NCBI GenBank assembly: GCA_035326705.1 | Contig: DAOLES010000004.1 | Coordinates: forward strand, 1-64,000 | From: Oligoflexia bacterium | Lineage (GTDB): Bacteria; Bdellovibrionota_G; JALEGL01 | DNA length: 64,000 nt | Direction of reading: 5' to 3' | Shown here: positions 1-8,638 of the stretch, in pieces | Position numbering within the stretch: the stretch's first letter is position 1 | How the letters are laid out: every line of letters starts with the position of its first letter | Made by a program: the position numbers and the translations under genes | Notes under the pieces: generated by a model | Databases searched by the model: none | The model's input: only the letters and a program-made list of their open reading frames with translations | What the model was told of the DNA's origin: nothing

Positions 1-999
1 TGTAGATTCATTGACGGCAATTAAACTGCTGCCAATAATTTCTGAGGCATCATCTCTAAATTGCTTGTAGCTTCCTGTATACGTTAAGGTAAAGCCACTG
101 CTTAAGGTTGTATAATTAATATCAATACTACCGCCAGTTGCAGAAGAAATGTCAGGTGTATAACTACAACTGCTAGGAGCAGGGATAATGGTAAAACTAC
201 TGCAATCTCCTGGGTCAACCACCTCTAAAACTTCTGGAATCACTTCGTTGATGGTCACATTGTTTAAGGTGACAGGCCCTGCAACTGTACCCGTGATGGT
301 GACTGTTTCAGGATAGGATGGCCCAGCCCCAATGGCTAAATTTGCACTCAAACTGCCTTTACTGCTGGCAACTTCTTTATCCAAATCAAATATTTTGGCT
401 GTAACATCATCTGTTGCTGGCACTGAACAAATGGTGTTTGCAGTACCGCAATCCCCAGCTACACCATTGACCATACCACCAAGCACATACATGCCTTGCG
501 CATTTTTAAAAGTATAAGGTGTGCCTGCTAGGGCTGTAGGTGATCCCATGCCATCATCTGTAAAATCAAAACCAACTGTACACTCAATATTGGGTTGGCT
601 GGGAGCATGCGAACCGATATTAGGTTTAATGGCAATAAAGGTTTCTCCGGGTAACAACGTGAAGATTTCTCCGGTAAAAGGGTCCTCTGCATCCAAGTTT
701 GCAACTGCCGAAGGGTTGTTTTGCACATTGATACTTGAAACACCCAGACTTTCACAATCATTGCTGCCATTGTAGGTAAACTCAGCCGGTGCTATAAAGT
801 GAAATGCTGGAAAAAACCCCGAATCCGCTAAGTCTGTATTATCTAAAACCAATCGCACAGAAAAAGGTGCATTTAGTAGAGGATCAACGTTATTAGAAGG
901 TGCAGTAAAATTTAAACTAGGGACTGGAGCTGCAAATACGCCCGAGGTCAGTACACCAACAATGAAAAAAAATAAAACTTTGGTTAATGGATATTTCAT
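1..999 (-). CDS. Exported beta-rich repeat protein, 3' end outside window
   Basis: An ATG at 999-997 opens 333 codons with no stop up to the window edge, so the C-terminus is missing. The N-terminus is a Sec signal peptide: MKYPLTK, a hydrophobic core, and probable cleavage after GVFA near residue 23. The mature part is rich in T, S, N, G, P and V and poor in charge. Stretches such as TVTITGTVAGPVTLNNVTI resemble the beta-sandwich repeats (DUF11/Ig-like) of large surface or outer-membrane proteins. Cysteines occur in widely spaced pairs, which fits an extracytoplasmic location. It probably continues as a much longer surface protein. The family is inferred from composition and no specific function can be given. 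Confidence 0.8.
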   Translation of the reverse strand, partial: MKYPLTKVLFFFIVGVLTSGVFAAPVPSLNFTAPSNNVDPLLNAPFSVRLVLDNTDLADSGFFPAFHFIAPAEFTYNGSNDCESLGVSSINVQNNPSAVANLDAEDPFTGEIFTLLPGETFIAIKPNIGSHAPSQPNIECTVGFDFTDDGMGSPTALAGTPYTFKNAQGMYVLGGMVNGVAGDCGTANTICSVPATDDVTAKIFDLDKEVASSKGSLSANLAIGAGPSYPETVTITGTVAGPVTLNNVTINEVIPEVLEVVDPGDCSSFTIIPAPSSCSYTPDISSATGGSIDINYTTLSSGFTLTYTGSYKQFRDDASEIIGSSLIAVNEST

Positions 1000-1431
1000 A
1001 AGCACTCTCTAGTTTTTGTATTTAGATTGATCTCTTAATCATTAAAGCTGAAACTTTAATAAAACTCACCTAACAACTTGAAATCGTGAAGTAAAATTCA
1101 AAACTTGGCAAGCTTTTTCACCAAAACCTTGGCTTTATTTTTTGACGCTTCTTTGTTTTTTTACCTCTATTAACATGGAGATCTAATATTTTGAAAACAT
1201 TACTTTTTTTTTGCATTTTTCACCTTGCACAATGCGTTATTTTTGTTATATAGAGTATTGCGTGTGGCATGCGTGCCCCGCTTGAGTTGATTGTTCCAAG
1301 CATTGGTAACTTTAAGTTGCTGATTTTATTGGAATAAAAAAATCAAAACTTGGTACGCGCTTTGCTTTAAAGTATTGCACGGACAAAGGTTTGTTAAAAA
1401 ACCTGTGAACAAAGTTAAAAAGGTTAGGCTT
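1000..1431. other. Intergenic gap between divergent exported-protein genes
   Basis: This 432-base gap lies between the minus-strand exported protein and the plus-strand lipoprotein. It is AT-rich with several T runs. A candidate plus-strand promoter sits at 1225-1252 and a small inverted repeat GGCA-TGCG-TGCC near 1267-1278. No further gene is evident. A TTG at 1375 is in frame with the downstream gene, but the ATG at 1432 precedes the lipoprotein signal directly and is the better start. Confidence 0.5.
1225..1252 (+). promoter_or_regulatory. Candidate sigma70-type promoter of lipoprotein gene
   Basis: TTGCAC (1225-1230) and TATATA (1247-1252) are separated by 16 bases and resemble -35/-10 boxes. 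Transcription would start near 1260 and give a leader of about 170 bases before the ATG at 1432. Prediction by eye only. Confidence 0.35.
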
Positions 1432-3429
1432 ATGAAATATATGCAAACATACAAACAATCATCTCTCCTACTTTTGATGACGGCCCTGAGCATGGGTTTG
1501 GCATCCTGTTTTCCTGATAGCAGACCTCAACAAGGTCTTATGGGCAACGGTGTTATCAGCAATGGTCGTAGCGTTGAAATTGGTGGTGATGGTATCAATG
1601 GTAACAACAATGGCTTAAACAATGGTAACAACAATGGCTTAAACAACATGGGCGACCCCAATCAAAGAAATGTTAATCAACCAGACCCTAACCAAGAACA
1701 ACCTCAAACCAATGGTTTACGCTTTACCAAAAGAACAGAAGAATTATGGGAAATTGCCTGTAGCCAAGCCACCTTGGGCGATATTGGCATGAAAATCGAT
1801 GATCCAAGTAATCCTGGCACACAAATTCCTGATCCCACTGCTATTGAACCCAGAGGAGAACCTGACAGTGACAACGATGAAATATCGGATAATTGTGAAC
1901 TTTATCTTTCCAATCATAAAGCTTTTGAAGCCATGAACCCTCAATTGTTACACGGCTATGGCGTTGGTGTTGTAAGGCTCAGCGCACCTGTTCTTAGTAA
2001 AATTGCAGTTGATGCGGCAACCATCAACGGTAGTGAGGCGCCAAAATACAAAGAAGCATGGAATACTTTGGCTGGTGATTGGGCTGATCAAGCCGAGGGA
2101 ACTGGTTTTATCAACAATATTACCAGCCGTTCAGAAAATGTACGCTTGTGGTTGGGTAGAGCCATGTGTGCTTTAAATATCTCAGGTAAAGTCAATGCCA
2201 GTGATCCTAAAAACACCTCTGACTCTGGCGGTGTTGTACGTGTGATTTATCGTGAGCACATGAAAGATGAAGCTTTACGTGTACAAATGGAACCGTCTAA
2301 AACTTTCAGCAGTAAAATTTTAGGGGTTCCTGGCCATCCAGAGGAAGAACCTTTTGCTATTATCACCGGCGGCATTACGCAAGCCTTAATACACAATGCT
2401 TTTTCTGATGGCAGTGATAAGTTTTTAAATGGTCCAGCTGATGACTATACCCGTGAAGATGTAGACATGTTGTACATTGCTGAAGCTTTGATCAACCCTA
2501 AAAAACCAATGAAAGCACAGTTGGTACATTTAAACAATCTGAATCAACCCACCAACGGTGAAGTGAAATCTGCATTCTTAATGACTTATGATGGGGATAC
2601 AGAAATTTCATCTGTCAACGTTAAAGGCAGTTTTGACTTTTTCCACAACAAGCTGCGTTTTACAAAACCGGCCTTGATGGCAGATATTCAAAAAATTCAA
2701 AGTGAATGCGTGTTCAACAAAAAAACGGGCAACACTCAAACCACAATTCCTGCCAGCAGCAAGCCGGTGCACTTCATGTTGGCTTCATTCTTTTTGGGTA
2801 AGCAAAGTCAAGATACCTTTTTCAGAGATAACTTGATGGTACAATATGTAACACCTGAGCATTACGCTACCAGCAAAGAAGGTACAGCAGATACAGAAGC
2901 TTATCATGCCCGCATGAAAGAGCATGAAGAATACAAAGACGATGAAATGGGCGATAAATCCATGGCGGATATGGCTAAAGCCACCTTTGAGTTTATGCCA
3001 CAAAACATTGCAACTTTAACCGATTCGCAACCAGAGTGGGGTGAGCGTGACCCAGCCTTACACAGAAATAGGGTATTGATGCCGTTTTATCCGGAAAAAG
3101 ATGAGCTGCGTAACATTGCCTTGCACAGTGAATTATCCGGCAGCAAATATTGGGATGCATACAAAACAAGTGGTAAACGTTGGCCACAGCTTTTAACTGA
3201 TCCAATAACTGTTACTGTAGGTGAGACCATCACTTATCCCGGTTTTGCAGCCTTGGAAATGTTCTTGGACCCAGACGCTCCTGACCCTTATGCAGGGTAT
3301 GCCAATCACAACTCAGTTGAAGTTGATGGCGATGGCTCTTATGCCGGGGAACCTGTAGACGAGGAAAGTTATGTTGACCCTGAGGCCGCTGCTTATGCAG
3401 AAGAAGAACGCCAAGGTTTAGACGCTTAA
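1432..3429 (+). CDS. Large lipoprotein with Asn/Gly linker and calcium-type motif
   Basis: The 665-residue product begins with a lipoprotein signal: a hydrophobic stretch ends in the lipobox MGLASC, with the lipidated cysteine at residue 26. After it comes a low-complexity linker of repeated NGNNNGLNN units (about residues 55-75) and a P/N/Q stretch. A motif DSDNDEISDNCE near residue 150 resembles thrombospondin type 3 calcium-binding repeats. The remaining about 500 residues look like a folded globular domain with scattered cysteines and an acidic C-terminus. The start at 1432 is chosen because it places the signal sequence at the N-terminus. I do not recognise the globular domain. It probably sits at the cell surface or on the periplasmic face of the outer membrane. 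Confidence 0.85.
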   Translation: MKYMQTYKQSSLLLLMTALSMGLASCFPDSRPQQGLMGNGVISNGRSVEIGGDGINGNNNGLNNGNNNGLNNMGDPNQRNVNQPDPNQEQPQTNGLRFTKRTEELWEIACSQATLGDIGMKIDDPSNPGTQIPDPTAIEPRGEPDSDNDEISDNCELYLSNHKAFEAMNPQLLHGYGVGVVRLSAPVLSKIAVDAATINGSEAPKYKEAWNTLAGDWADQAEGTGFINNITSRSENVRLWLGRAMCALNISGKVNASDPKNTSDSGGVVRVIYREHMKDEALRVQMEPSKTFSSKILGVPGHPEEEPFAIITGGITQALIHNAFSDGSDKFLNGPADDYTREDVDMLYIAEALINPKKPMKAQLVHLNNLNQPTNGEVKSAFLMTYDGDTEISSVNVKGSFDFFHNKLRFTKPALMADIQKIQSECVFNKKTGNTQTTIPASSKPVHFMLASFFLGKQSQDTFFRDNLMVQYVTPEHYATSKEGTADTEAYHARMKEHEEYKDDEMGDKSMADMAKATFEFMPQNIATLTDSQPEWGERDPALHRNRVLMPFYPEKDELRNIALHSELSGSKYWDAYKTSGKRWPQLLTDPITVTVGETITYPGFAALEMFLDPDAPDPYAGYANHNSVEVDGDGSYAGEPVDEESYVDPEAAAYAEEERQGLDA

Positions 3430-3457
3430 GCCAAGAATTATAATCAAAGCTAACAGG

Positions 3458-3486
3458 AGCCTCCATTGTACAGTGGGGGCTTTTTT
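3458..3486 (+). terminator. Rho-independent terminator
   Basis: An 8-bp stem, AGCCTCCA paired with TGGGGGCT including one G-T pair, encloses an 8-base loop and is followed by a T run (3481-3486). It lies 29 bases after the stop of the 665-residue lipoprotein gene. Confidence 0.8.
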
Positions 3487-3575
3487 ATTTAGTTAAACTT
3501 CTTCATTTAAACTTAAGGTGATCCCCTTTTGTTTTTCCCTCAATTTATCCCCTAACTGTGCACCCAGTAGCAAGT

Positions 3576-4277
3576 TTATTGAATCAACTTCCACTCTTTG
3601 CCTTCTAAAACAAATTTAAGTACCTGTGAATCTGATTTAAGACCATAATTCCAGGTGGCTTCTAAACTGGCTTGTGTGCCTTGATAATAGACCTGACCCA
3701 AACTAAATAAAGTGTTTTTACTGATGTCTTGCATTTCTCTGCGCTTGTTTTTGGGGATTTTTTTAAGTTGCTTGCGCACTTGGTTTTGCCTAAATTTGGC
3801 ATAACAGGCAACCATGCCTTTCATATCTCCTTTCACAGAAGCACGACGCCAGGTTTCAAAGGTGTGTTTGGGTGTGACATAGGGCCCTTGTTGCATGTCT
3901 TTATCATTGGGGCCATTGAACAATTGCTCAAACAGCTCTTTGTCTTGTGCACTGGGCTGACTGAGCAAATCTTCATTTTGCTGTTCCAGCAAGGTATCTT
4001 TATTGTTTTTAATTTGAGCTTTTGGCTCTGCCTCATCATTAAAAATAATCTGGCTGATGTTTTCTTTAATAATTTGGCTTTTTTCACCTTGCTCATTTTC
4101 AATGCTCACGGTTTGCTCATCCATATTCAGGATTTTACCCACAACGGGGGCTTTGCCATTTTTTAAAATCAGTGTCGCAGCATTTACCGAGCATAAGTTA
4201 TGATTATTAAAAAAAATTATACTAAAAAAAGTAAAAATGCCTACAGTTTTTAAATACTTTGCGTTATGAAGCATCAT
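3576..4277 (-). CDS. Exported protein of unknown function
   Basis: The product has about 233 residues if it starts at the ATG at 4277; the frame stays open to another ATG at 4310. The N-terminal region is strongly hydrophobic and ends in CSVNA, a likely signal-peptidase site. The mature N-terminus (ATLILKNGKAPVVGKILNMD and on) looks like a small beta-barrel with alternating strands, as in many SH3-like periplasmic modules. A charged Q/N/D-rich linker follows, then a C-terminal domain (PKHTFETWRRASVKGDMKGM and on) resembling the NTF2/SnoaL-like 'task' domains that assess side-chain burial. No family can be named. Its start codons overlap those of the divergent binding-protein gene. Confidence 0.75.
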   Translation of the reverse strand: MMLHNAKYLKTVGIFTFFSIIFFNNHNLCSVNAATLILKNGKAPVVGKILNMDEQTVSIENEQGEKSQIIKENISQIIFNDEAEPKAQIKNNKDTLLEQQNEDLLSQPSAQDKELFEQLFNGPNDKDMQQGPYVTPKHTFETWRRASVKGDMKGMVACYAKFRQNQVRKQLKKIPKNKRREMQDISKNTLFSLGQVYYQGTQASLEATWNYGLKSDSQVLKFVLEGKEWKLIQ

Positions 4278-4278
4278 G

Positions 4279-6081
4279 ATGAAAAAATTATTATGTTTAA
4301 GTTTAGTCATAGTCTTTAGTTTACTTCAGACTGCCTGTACAAAAAAGAATAAAGCGACAGTGAGCACAAAAAAAGTGCTGAATCATGCATTGGATGCAGA
4401 AATTAAAGGTTTTGATCCCTTATTCTGTGACGATAAATACACCAATGAAGTGCAATCGCAAATTTTTGAAAAACTGTTTGAGTACCATTACCTCAAACGT
4501 CCTTACGAGTTACAACCCATGTTAGCCAAAAGCATGCCTGAAATTTCAGAAGATGGCTTAACCTATACCATCAAACTGCGCAAAGATGTTTATTTTCATC
4601 AAGACCCTGCCTTTGGTGAAGGTGAAGCACAAAGCCAAAGAAAATTTAGTGCCCATGATGTTGTCTACTCCTATACTCGTTTTGCAGACCCACATTTAAA
4701 ACATACCAGCTGGTGGATTTTACAAGATCAAATTGCTGGCTTGGATGAAGCCCACGAAAAAATGAAAGAGATGACTCCTCCCATTGATTACAAAACCATT
4801 GCCGTAGAAGGCCTAAAAGCTTTGGATGATACAACCCTACAAATCAAACTCAAACGTAAAAACAAACAGTTTTTATACCTCTTGGCCATGCCTAACACCG
4901 GTATTGTGGCACATGAAGTTGTGGATAAATACAAAGAAGACTTTGTTAACCACCCTGTGGGAACCGGTCCATTTGTTTTAAAAAACTGGGTGCGTAATCA
5001 AAAATTTGAGTTTGTTAAAAATCCAACCTACCGCAATGAGTTCTATCCAAAGTACGGTGAAGCAGGTGATGAAGAAAAAGGCTTGCTTAAAAATGCCAAT
5101 CAAAAATTACCTCTGGTTGATGAAATGGTATTCTGGGTTTACACCGAACGTCAACCGATGTGGTTGAACTTTAGAAAAGGGAACCTTGATTTTTCAGTTA
5201 TCTCCAAAGATGCTTATGAAAGTGTGATCAACAAAGACGGTTCTTTGAAAAAAGAGTACTCGGATAAAGACATGGTTCTCAATACCGCTGAAAATTTGGA
5301 TATTATTATCAAAGTATTCAATATGGAAGATCCCATCATTGGAAAAAACAAACCTTTACGTAAAGCCATCAGTGCGGCCATCAATCGTGAAGAAAAAATT
5401 GAATTGTTTTACAATGGTAGAGCCTATGTGGCTCATGGCCCCATTCCAAAAGGTTTAGAAGGCTATGATCCTAATCTGGTTGATCCCAACGGTTACAATG
5501 TAGAGAATGCTAAAAAGTGGTTTAAAGAAGCACAAGCCATTTATAAAAAAGAGCACGGGACAGAAAATATACCGCCTTTGTTGCAAGATTTATACAGCTC
5601 AAGCTTTAGCCGACAAATGGCGGAAGCTGTTGATTATGAACTTAAAGAAATTGGTTACAGCAGCACCACGCGTGTGGGTACTTGGCCTCAATTTTCTGAG
5701 CGCATGAAAAAAAGCCAAGGACAGTTTTATCCTTATGCTTGGAACGCAGATTATCCTGACCCTGAGAACTTTTTACAGTTACTTTACGGCGGGAATAAAG
5801 CGCCAGGACCCAACTCTGCCAACTTTGATAACCCTGAGTATGATAAGTTGTATCTAGAAATGAAAAATATGCCTGATGGTAAAGAACGCAATGCCATCAT
5901 TGCTAAAATGGTTAAAATCATTCATGAAGAATGCCCATGGGTCTTGTTTGCTCACCGCAAACGCGGTAACTTAGCCCATGGTTGGTTAAAAAATTACAAG
6001 GCGCATGCCATTAACACGGCACCTATGAAATATTTTGACATCGACGTGGATAAAAAAAATAAAATCTTACCAACTTTATAA
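4279..6081 (+). CDS. ABC transporter substrate-binding lipoprotein, peptide type
   Basis: This 600-residue protein belongs to the family 5 extracellular solute-binding proteins (OppA/DppA/YejA type), which capture oligopeptides or similar solutes in the periplasm for an inner-membrane permease. The signal ends in the lipobox LQTAC, so it is lipid-anchored (cysteine 20). Family features include the early region around LDAEIKGFDPLFCDD, the segment AHDVVYSYTRFADP, the conserved PVGTGPFVLKNW and the terminal IIHEECPWVLFAHRK. Length is normal for the family. Two permease genes follow after a terminator-like hairpin. An adjacent ATG at 4276 is an alternative start. The substrate cannot be told from sequence. 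Confidence 0.93.
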   Translation: MKKLLCLSLVIVFSLLQTACTKKNKATVSTKKVLNHALDAEIKGFDPLFCDDKYTNEVQSQIFEKLFEYHYLKRPYELQPMLAKSMPEISEDGLTYTIKLRKDVYFHQDPAFGEGEAQSQRKFSAHDVVYSYTRFADPHLKHTSWWILQDQIAGLDEAHEKMKEMTPPIDYKTIAVEGLKALDDTTLQIKLKRKNKQFLYLLAMPNTGIVAHEVVDKYKEDFVNHPVGTGPFVLKNWVRNQKFEFVKNPTYRNEFYPKYGEAGDEEKGLLKNANQKLPLVDEMVFWVYTERQPMWLNFRKGNLDFSVISKDAYESVINKDGSLKKEYSDKDMVLNTAENLDIIIKVFNMEDPIIGKNKPLRKAISAAINREEKIELFYNGRAYVAHGPIPKGLEGYDPNLVDPNGYNVENAKKWFKEAQAIYKKEHGTENIPPLLQDLYSSSFSRQMAEAVDYELKEIGYSSTTRVGTWPQFSERMKKSQGQFYPYAWNADYPDPENFLQLLYGGNKAPGPNSANFDNPEYDKLYLEMKNMPDGKERNAIIAKMVKIIHEECPWVLFAHRKRGNLAHGWLKNYKAHAINTAPMKYFDIDVDKKNKILPTL

Positions 6082-6090
6082 ACCTAAAAT

Positions 6091-6120
6091 AAAGGCCCAA
6101 AGATTCTGTTTTGGGCCTTT
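6091..6120 (+). terminator. Perfect 11-bp hairpin between binding protein and permeases
   Basis: AAAGGCCCAAA (6091-6101) pairs perfectly with TTTGGGCCTTT (6110-6120) across an 8-base loop, followed by an AT-rich stretch. It sits in the 60-base gap between the binding protein and the first permease. It probably acts as a partial terminator that makes the binding protein more abundant than the permeases. Confidence 0.8.
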
Positions 6121-6141
6121 ATTATTTCTGGGGAACGCACA

Positions 6142-7068
6142 ATGTGGAATTACTTTATTAGACGCTTGTTACAAACCATACCCATTGTTTTTGGTGTAGC
6201 ACTGATAACCTTTACCTTGTTTCATTTTGTTGGAGGTGACCCCATCATCCAGCTCTTGGGCCCGCATGCCACGGCCAGTGAAATTGCCCGCCTGCGTGAA
6301 CAGTATGGTTTAAATGATCCAATTTATGTTCAGTTTTTCAGATACCTCAAAGAAATTGTTACTCTAGATTTTGGCCGCTCTTTTCAAAGCCACCAGGTTA
6401 TTTCCAGTATGATCAAAGACGGTGCTTTAATTTCTTTAAGCCTGACTTTACCCGCTTTTTTTATGAGTTTAATTGTGGCTATTGCCTTTTCCATGCTCAG
6501 TGCTTTTTATCGGGACACATGGTTAGATAGGGCACTGGTTATTTTTAGTATTGCAGGTATGAGTATCAGTATTTTGGCTTTTATTTTGTTTGGCCAATAC
6601 ATCCTGGCCTTTCAAATGAACTTGTTCCCTGTCTCTGGTTATGAACCCGGTCAAATTCAATACCTTTTGTTGCCTTGGTTGATTTGGATTATTGTAAGTA
6701 GCGGCGCCGATGTGCGTTTTTTTAGAACTGTTTTTCTTGAAGAACTTTCCAAAGACTATATCAGAACTGCTTATTACAAAGGCGCGTCCACAGCGCGGGT
6801 GTTGATTAAACACGCACTCCCCAATGCCATGCTACCCATCATCACCAGAGTGGTGATCAATATTCCTTTTTTATTCTTGGGGTCTTTGTTGTTGGAAAAC
6901 TTTTTTAGCATTCCTGGCTTGGGCAGCATGACAGTAGATGCCTTTAACAATGCGGATTGGCCGGTGATCAAGGCCATGACCGTCTTGGGATCTTTGCTTT
7001 ACATTGCTGGAAACATTTTATCTGATTTGTTGTATGCCAAAGTTGATCCACGTGTGAGGCTAAACTGA
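6142..7068 (+). CDS. ABC peptide-type permease, OppB/DppB family
   Basis: This 308-residue inner-membrane permease (BPD_transp_1 domain) has about six membrane helices. The N-terminus, MWNYFIRRLLQTIPIVFGV, is typical of DppB/OppB, followed by the periplasmic LGPHATASEIARLREQYGL segment. The cytoplasmic EAA loop that contacts the ATPase is visible near residues 200-230 (YIRTAYYKGASTARVLIKHA, then LPNAMLP). The gene is translationally coupled to the next one: its stop overlaps the following ATG. With the upstream binding protein it forms a peptide-type importer. Confidence 0.93.
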   Translation: MWNYFIRRLLQTIPIVFGVALITFTLFHFVGGDPIIQLLGPHATASEIARLREQYGLNDPIYVQFFRYLKEIVTLDFGRSFQSHQVISSMIKDGALISLSLTLPAFFMSLIVAIAFSMLSAFYRDTWLDRALVIFSIAGMSISILAFILFGQYILAFQMNLFPVSGYEPGQIQYLLLPWLIWIIVSSGADVRFFRTVFLEELSKDYIRTAYYKGASTARVLIKHALPNAMLPIITRVVINIPFLFLGSLLLENFFSIPGLGSMTVDAFNNADWPVIKAMTVLGSLLYIAGNILSDLLYAKVDPRVRLN

Positions 7069-7916
7069 TGCTGCTCCAACATACATACAATTTTTTAGGC
7101 AGCCTTAAACGCAAACCCTGGGCTTTAGCTGCTTTTGTGACCATTCTTATTTACATTATTATTGCTGTTTTGGTTTTAACAGGTTTGATGCCCGCTGATC
7201 CTTTTGCCAGAGATGGGCAAGCCTTCATGCCCCCGGGTGATGGATTTATTTTTGGTACAGATTACTTGGGACGCAGTATTGCTGCTAAAGTCTTGCATGG
7301 AACTTACATTGCTTTATCTGTAGGTTTTATTGCTTCATCCATTGCTATTCCTATTGGTGCCAGCTTAGGCTTGGCTGCGGGCTATTTTGGTAAACGGGTG
7401 GATGATTTTGTGGTTTGGCTGTATTCCACTGTTAACTCCATCCCTTCTATTTTGTTGCTCTTGGCCATCAGTTTTGTGATGGGTAGGGGACTGAGCTCCA
7501 TTTACTTGGCGGTGGCCTTAACCTCTTGGACCAGCATTTGCCGTTTGGTCAGAGCAGAAACCTTTAAGATCAAACGCATGCCGTATGTGACTGCGGCTAA
7601 AAGCTTGGGTGTTTCCAAGTTTAATATTATTTTTAAACATATCTTACCCAATGTGTTTCACTTGGTGGTCATTGATTTTTCATTGCGTTTTATTTACGCC
7701 ATCAAGTCTGAAGCCATCTTAAGTTACCTGGGGCTAGGTGTGCAAGGTCAACCCAGTTGGGGGATCATGATTGCTGATTCAAAAAATGAATTGCTCAATG
7801 GTTACTGGTGGCAATTGGCAGCAGCCACCGCCGCCATGTTTTTCTTGGTCTTGGCCCTCAATATTTTAGCCGATCACTTAAGAGATGTCTTGGACCCTAA
7901 AACTGAATCAGATTAG
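7068..7916 (+). CDS. ABC peptide-type permease, OppC/DppC family
   Basis: This 282-residue partner permease carries the OppC_N segment at the start (one helix and the short periplasmic region ADPFARDG), followed by GTDYLGRSIAAKVLHGTYIA, which is diagnostic for DppC/OppC. The EAA loop (YVTAAKSLGVSKFNIIFKHI, then LPNVFH) lies near residues 170-195. Its ATG overlaps the upstream stop in an ATGA-type junction, so the two permeases are coupled. No OppD/OppF ATPase follows: the next gene is on the other strand and overlaps the last 9 bases tail to tail. The ATPases must be encoded elsewhere. Confidence 0.93.
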   Translation: MLLQHTYNFLGSLKRKPWALAAFVTILIYIIIAVLVLTGLMPADPFARDGQAFMPPGDGFIFGTDYLGRSIAAKVLHGTYIALSVGFIASSIAIPIGASLGLAAGYFGKRVDDFVVWLYSTVNSIPSILLLLAISFVMGRGLSSIYLAVALTSWTSICRLVRAETFKIKRMPYVTAAKSLGVSKFNIIFKHILPNVFHLVVIDFSLRFIYAIKSEAILSYLGLGVQGQPSWGIMIADSKNELLNGYWWQLAAATAAMFFLVLALNILADHLRDVLDPKTESD

Positions 7917-8555
7917 ACCTTGTTTTAAACTCAATAAAAATCCTTCAATACAATGGGTAAGGTTGTAATAAAACTGTTTGTCTTTAGTTTCATAGACATC
8001 CATGGTTTGCATGATCTGAGGAAATGTATTTTTAATGGTCTTTATACCAAATTCTATGGAGTTTAGTCCTATCGCAACCTGTTTATTCAAACCTTGCTCA
8101 GAATAAATGTTGTTCAATTGGTAAAATTGTTTTTCATCTAGTTTAAGTGCGCTCAAGGCTGTTAAGTTGAAACTGTCTTCAACATCCATTAAATACTGTT
8201 CACTTTTTGTATGGTACTCAATGTAATGGTAGTTGGCATAACCCAAAGGTTCAGAAAAAGAAACATCCATCGCAATTGTAATATCTTTGTGGCTGATAAA
8301 ATCATTCAGTTTGGCCATCATACTCATGCTTTGGCTATTTTTATTGATAGAAAACATGTAAACATTATCCATTTTGCCAACAATCAGTGCATTAAGTTGG
8401 GCTGGATTAAACACTGCACTGTCAAGATATTGGCAGTGCTCTATACTGTTATAGACTTCTGTAAAATTACATCCATTATCAGTACAGTGCATTTTTTCTT
8501 GGGCATACAGAACATTTAAACCCAAACAAAAAAACAAAAATAAAATTTTTTTCAT
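7908..8555 (-). CDS. Small exported protein of unknown function
   Basis: The 215-residue product starts with MKKILFLFFCLGLNVLYAQ, a clear Sec signal peptide with cleavage after YAQ or VLYA. The mature part has four early cysteines (two in HCTDNGC, one in EHCQYL) and one late one, and no recognisable family motif. It is the last gene of the minus-strand series that includes the RND pump and the TolC-like channel, 83 bases after the latter, so it may be co-transcribed with them. Its 3' end overlaps the OppC-type gene by 9 bases. Confidence 0.75.
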   Translation of the reverse strand: MKKILFLFFCLGLNVLYAQEKMHCTDNGCNFTEVYNSIEHCQYLDSAVFNPAQLNALIVGKMDNVYMFSINKNSQSMSMMAKLNDFISHKDITIAMDVSFSEPLGYANYHYIEYHTKSEQYLMDVEDSFNLTALSALKLDEKQFYQLNNIYSEQGLNKQVAIGLNSIEFGIKTIKNTFPQIMQTMDVYETKDKQFYYNLTHCIEGFLLSLKQGLI

Positions 8556-8638
8556 TAGCTCTCCCCACTATTTTTAATAGACTGTTTGGAAATATCTTAA
8601 TTAACTTTATAAAGCAACCCTCTTAGCACAAAGCGGCT

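Noticed and set aside
332..775. Two plus-strand frames (332-517, 521-775) opposite the truncated exported protein
   Set aside because: They lie wholly inside the clearly coding minus-strand frame and have no ribosome binding site or family match.
3729..4166. 145-codon plus-strand frame
   Set aside because: Antisense shadow of the exported protein gene at 3576-4277; hydrophobic composition is an artefact of the complementary strand.
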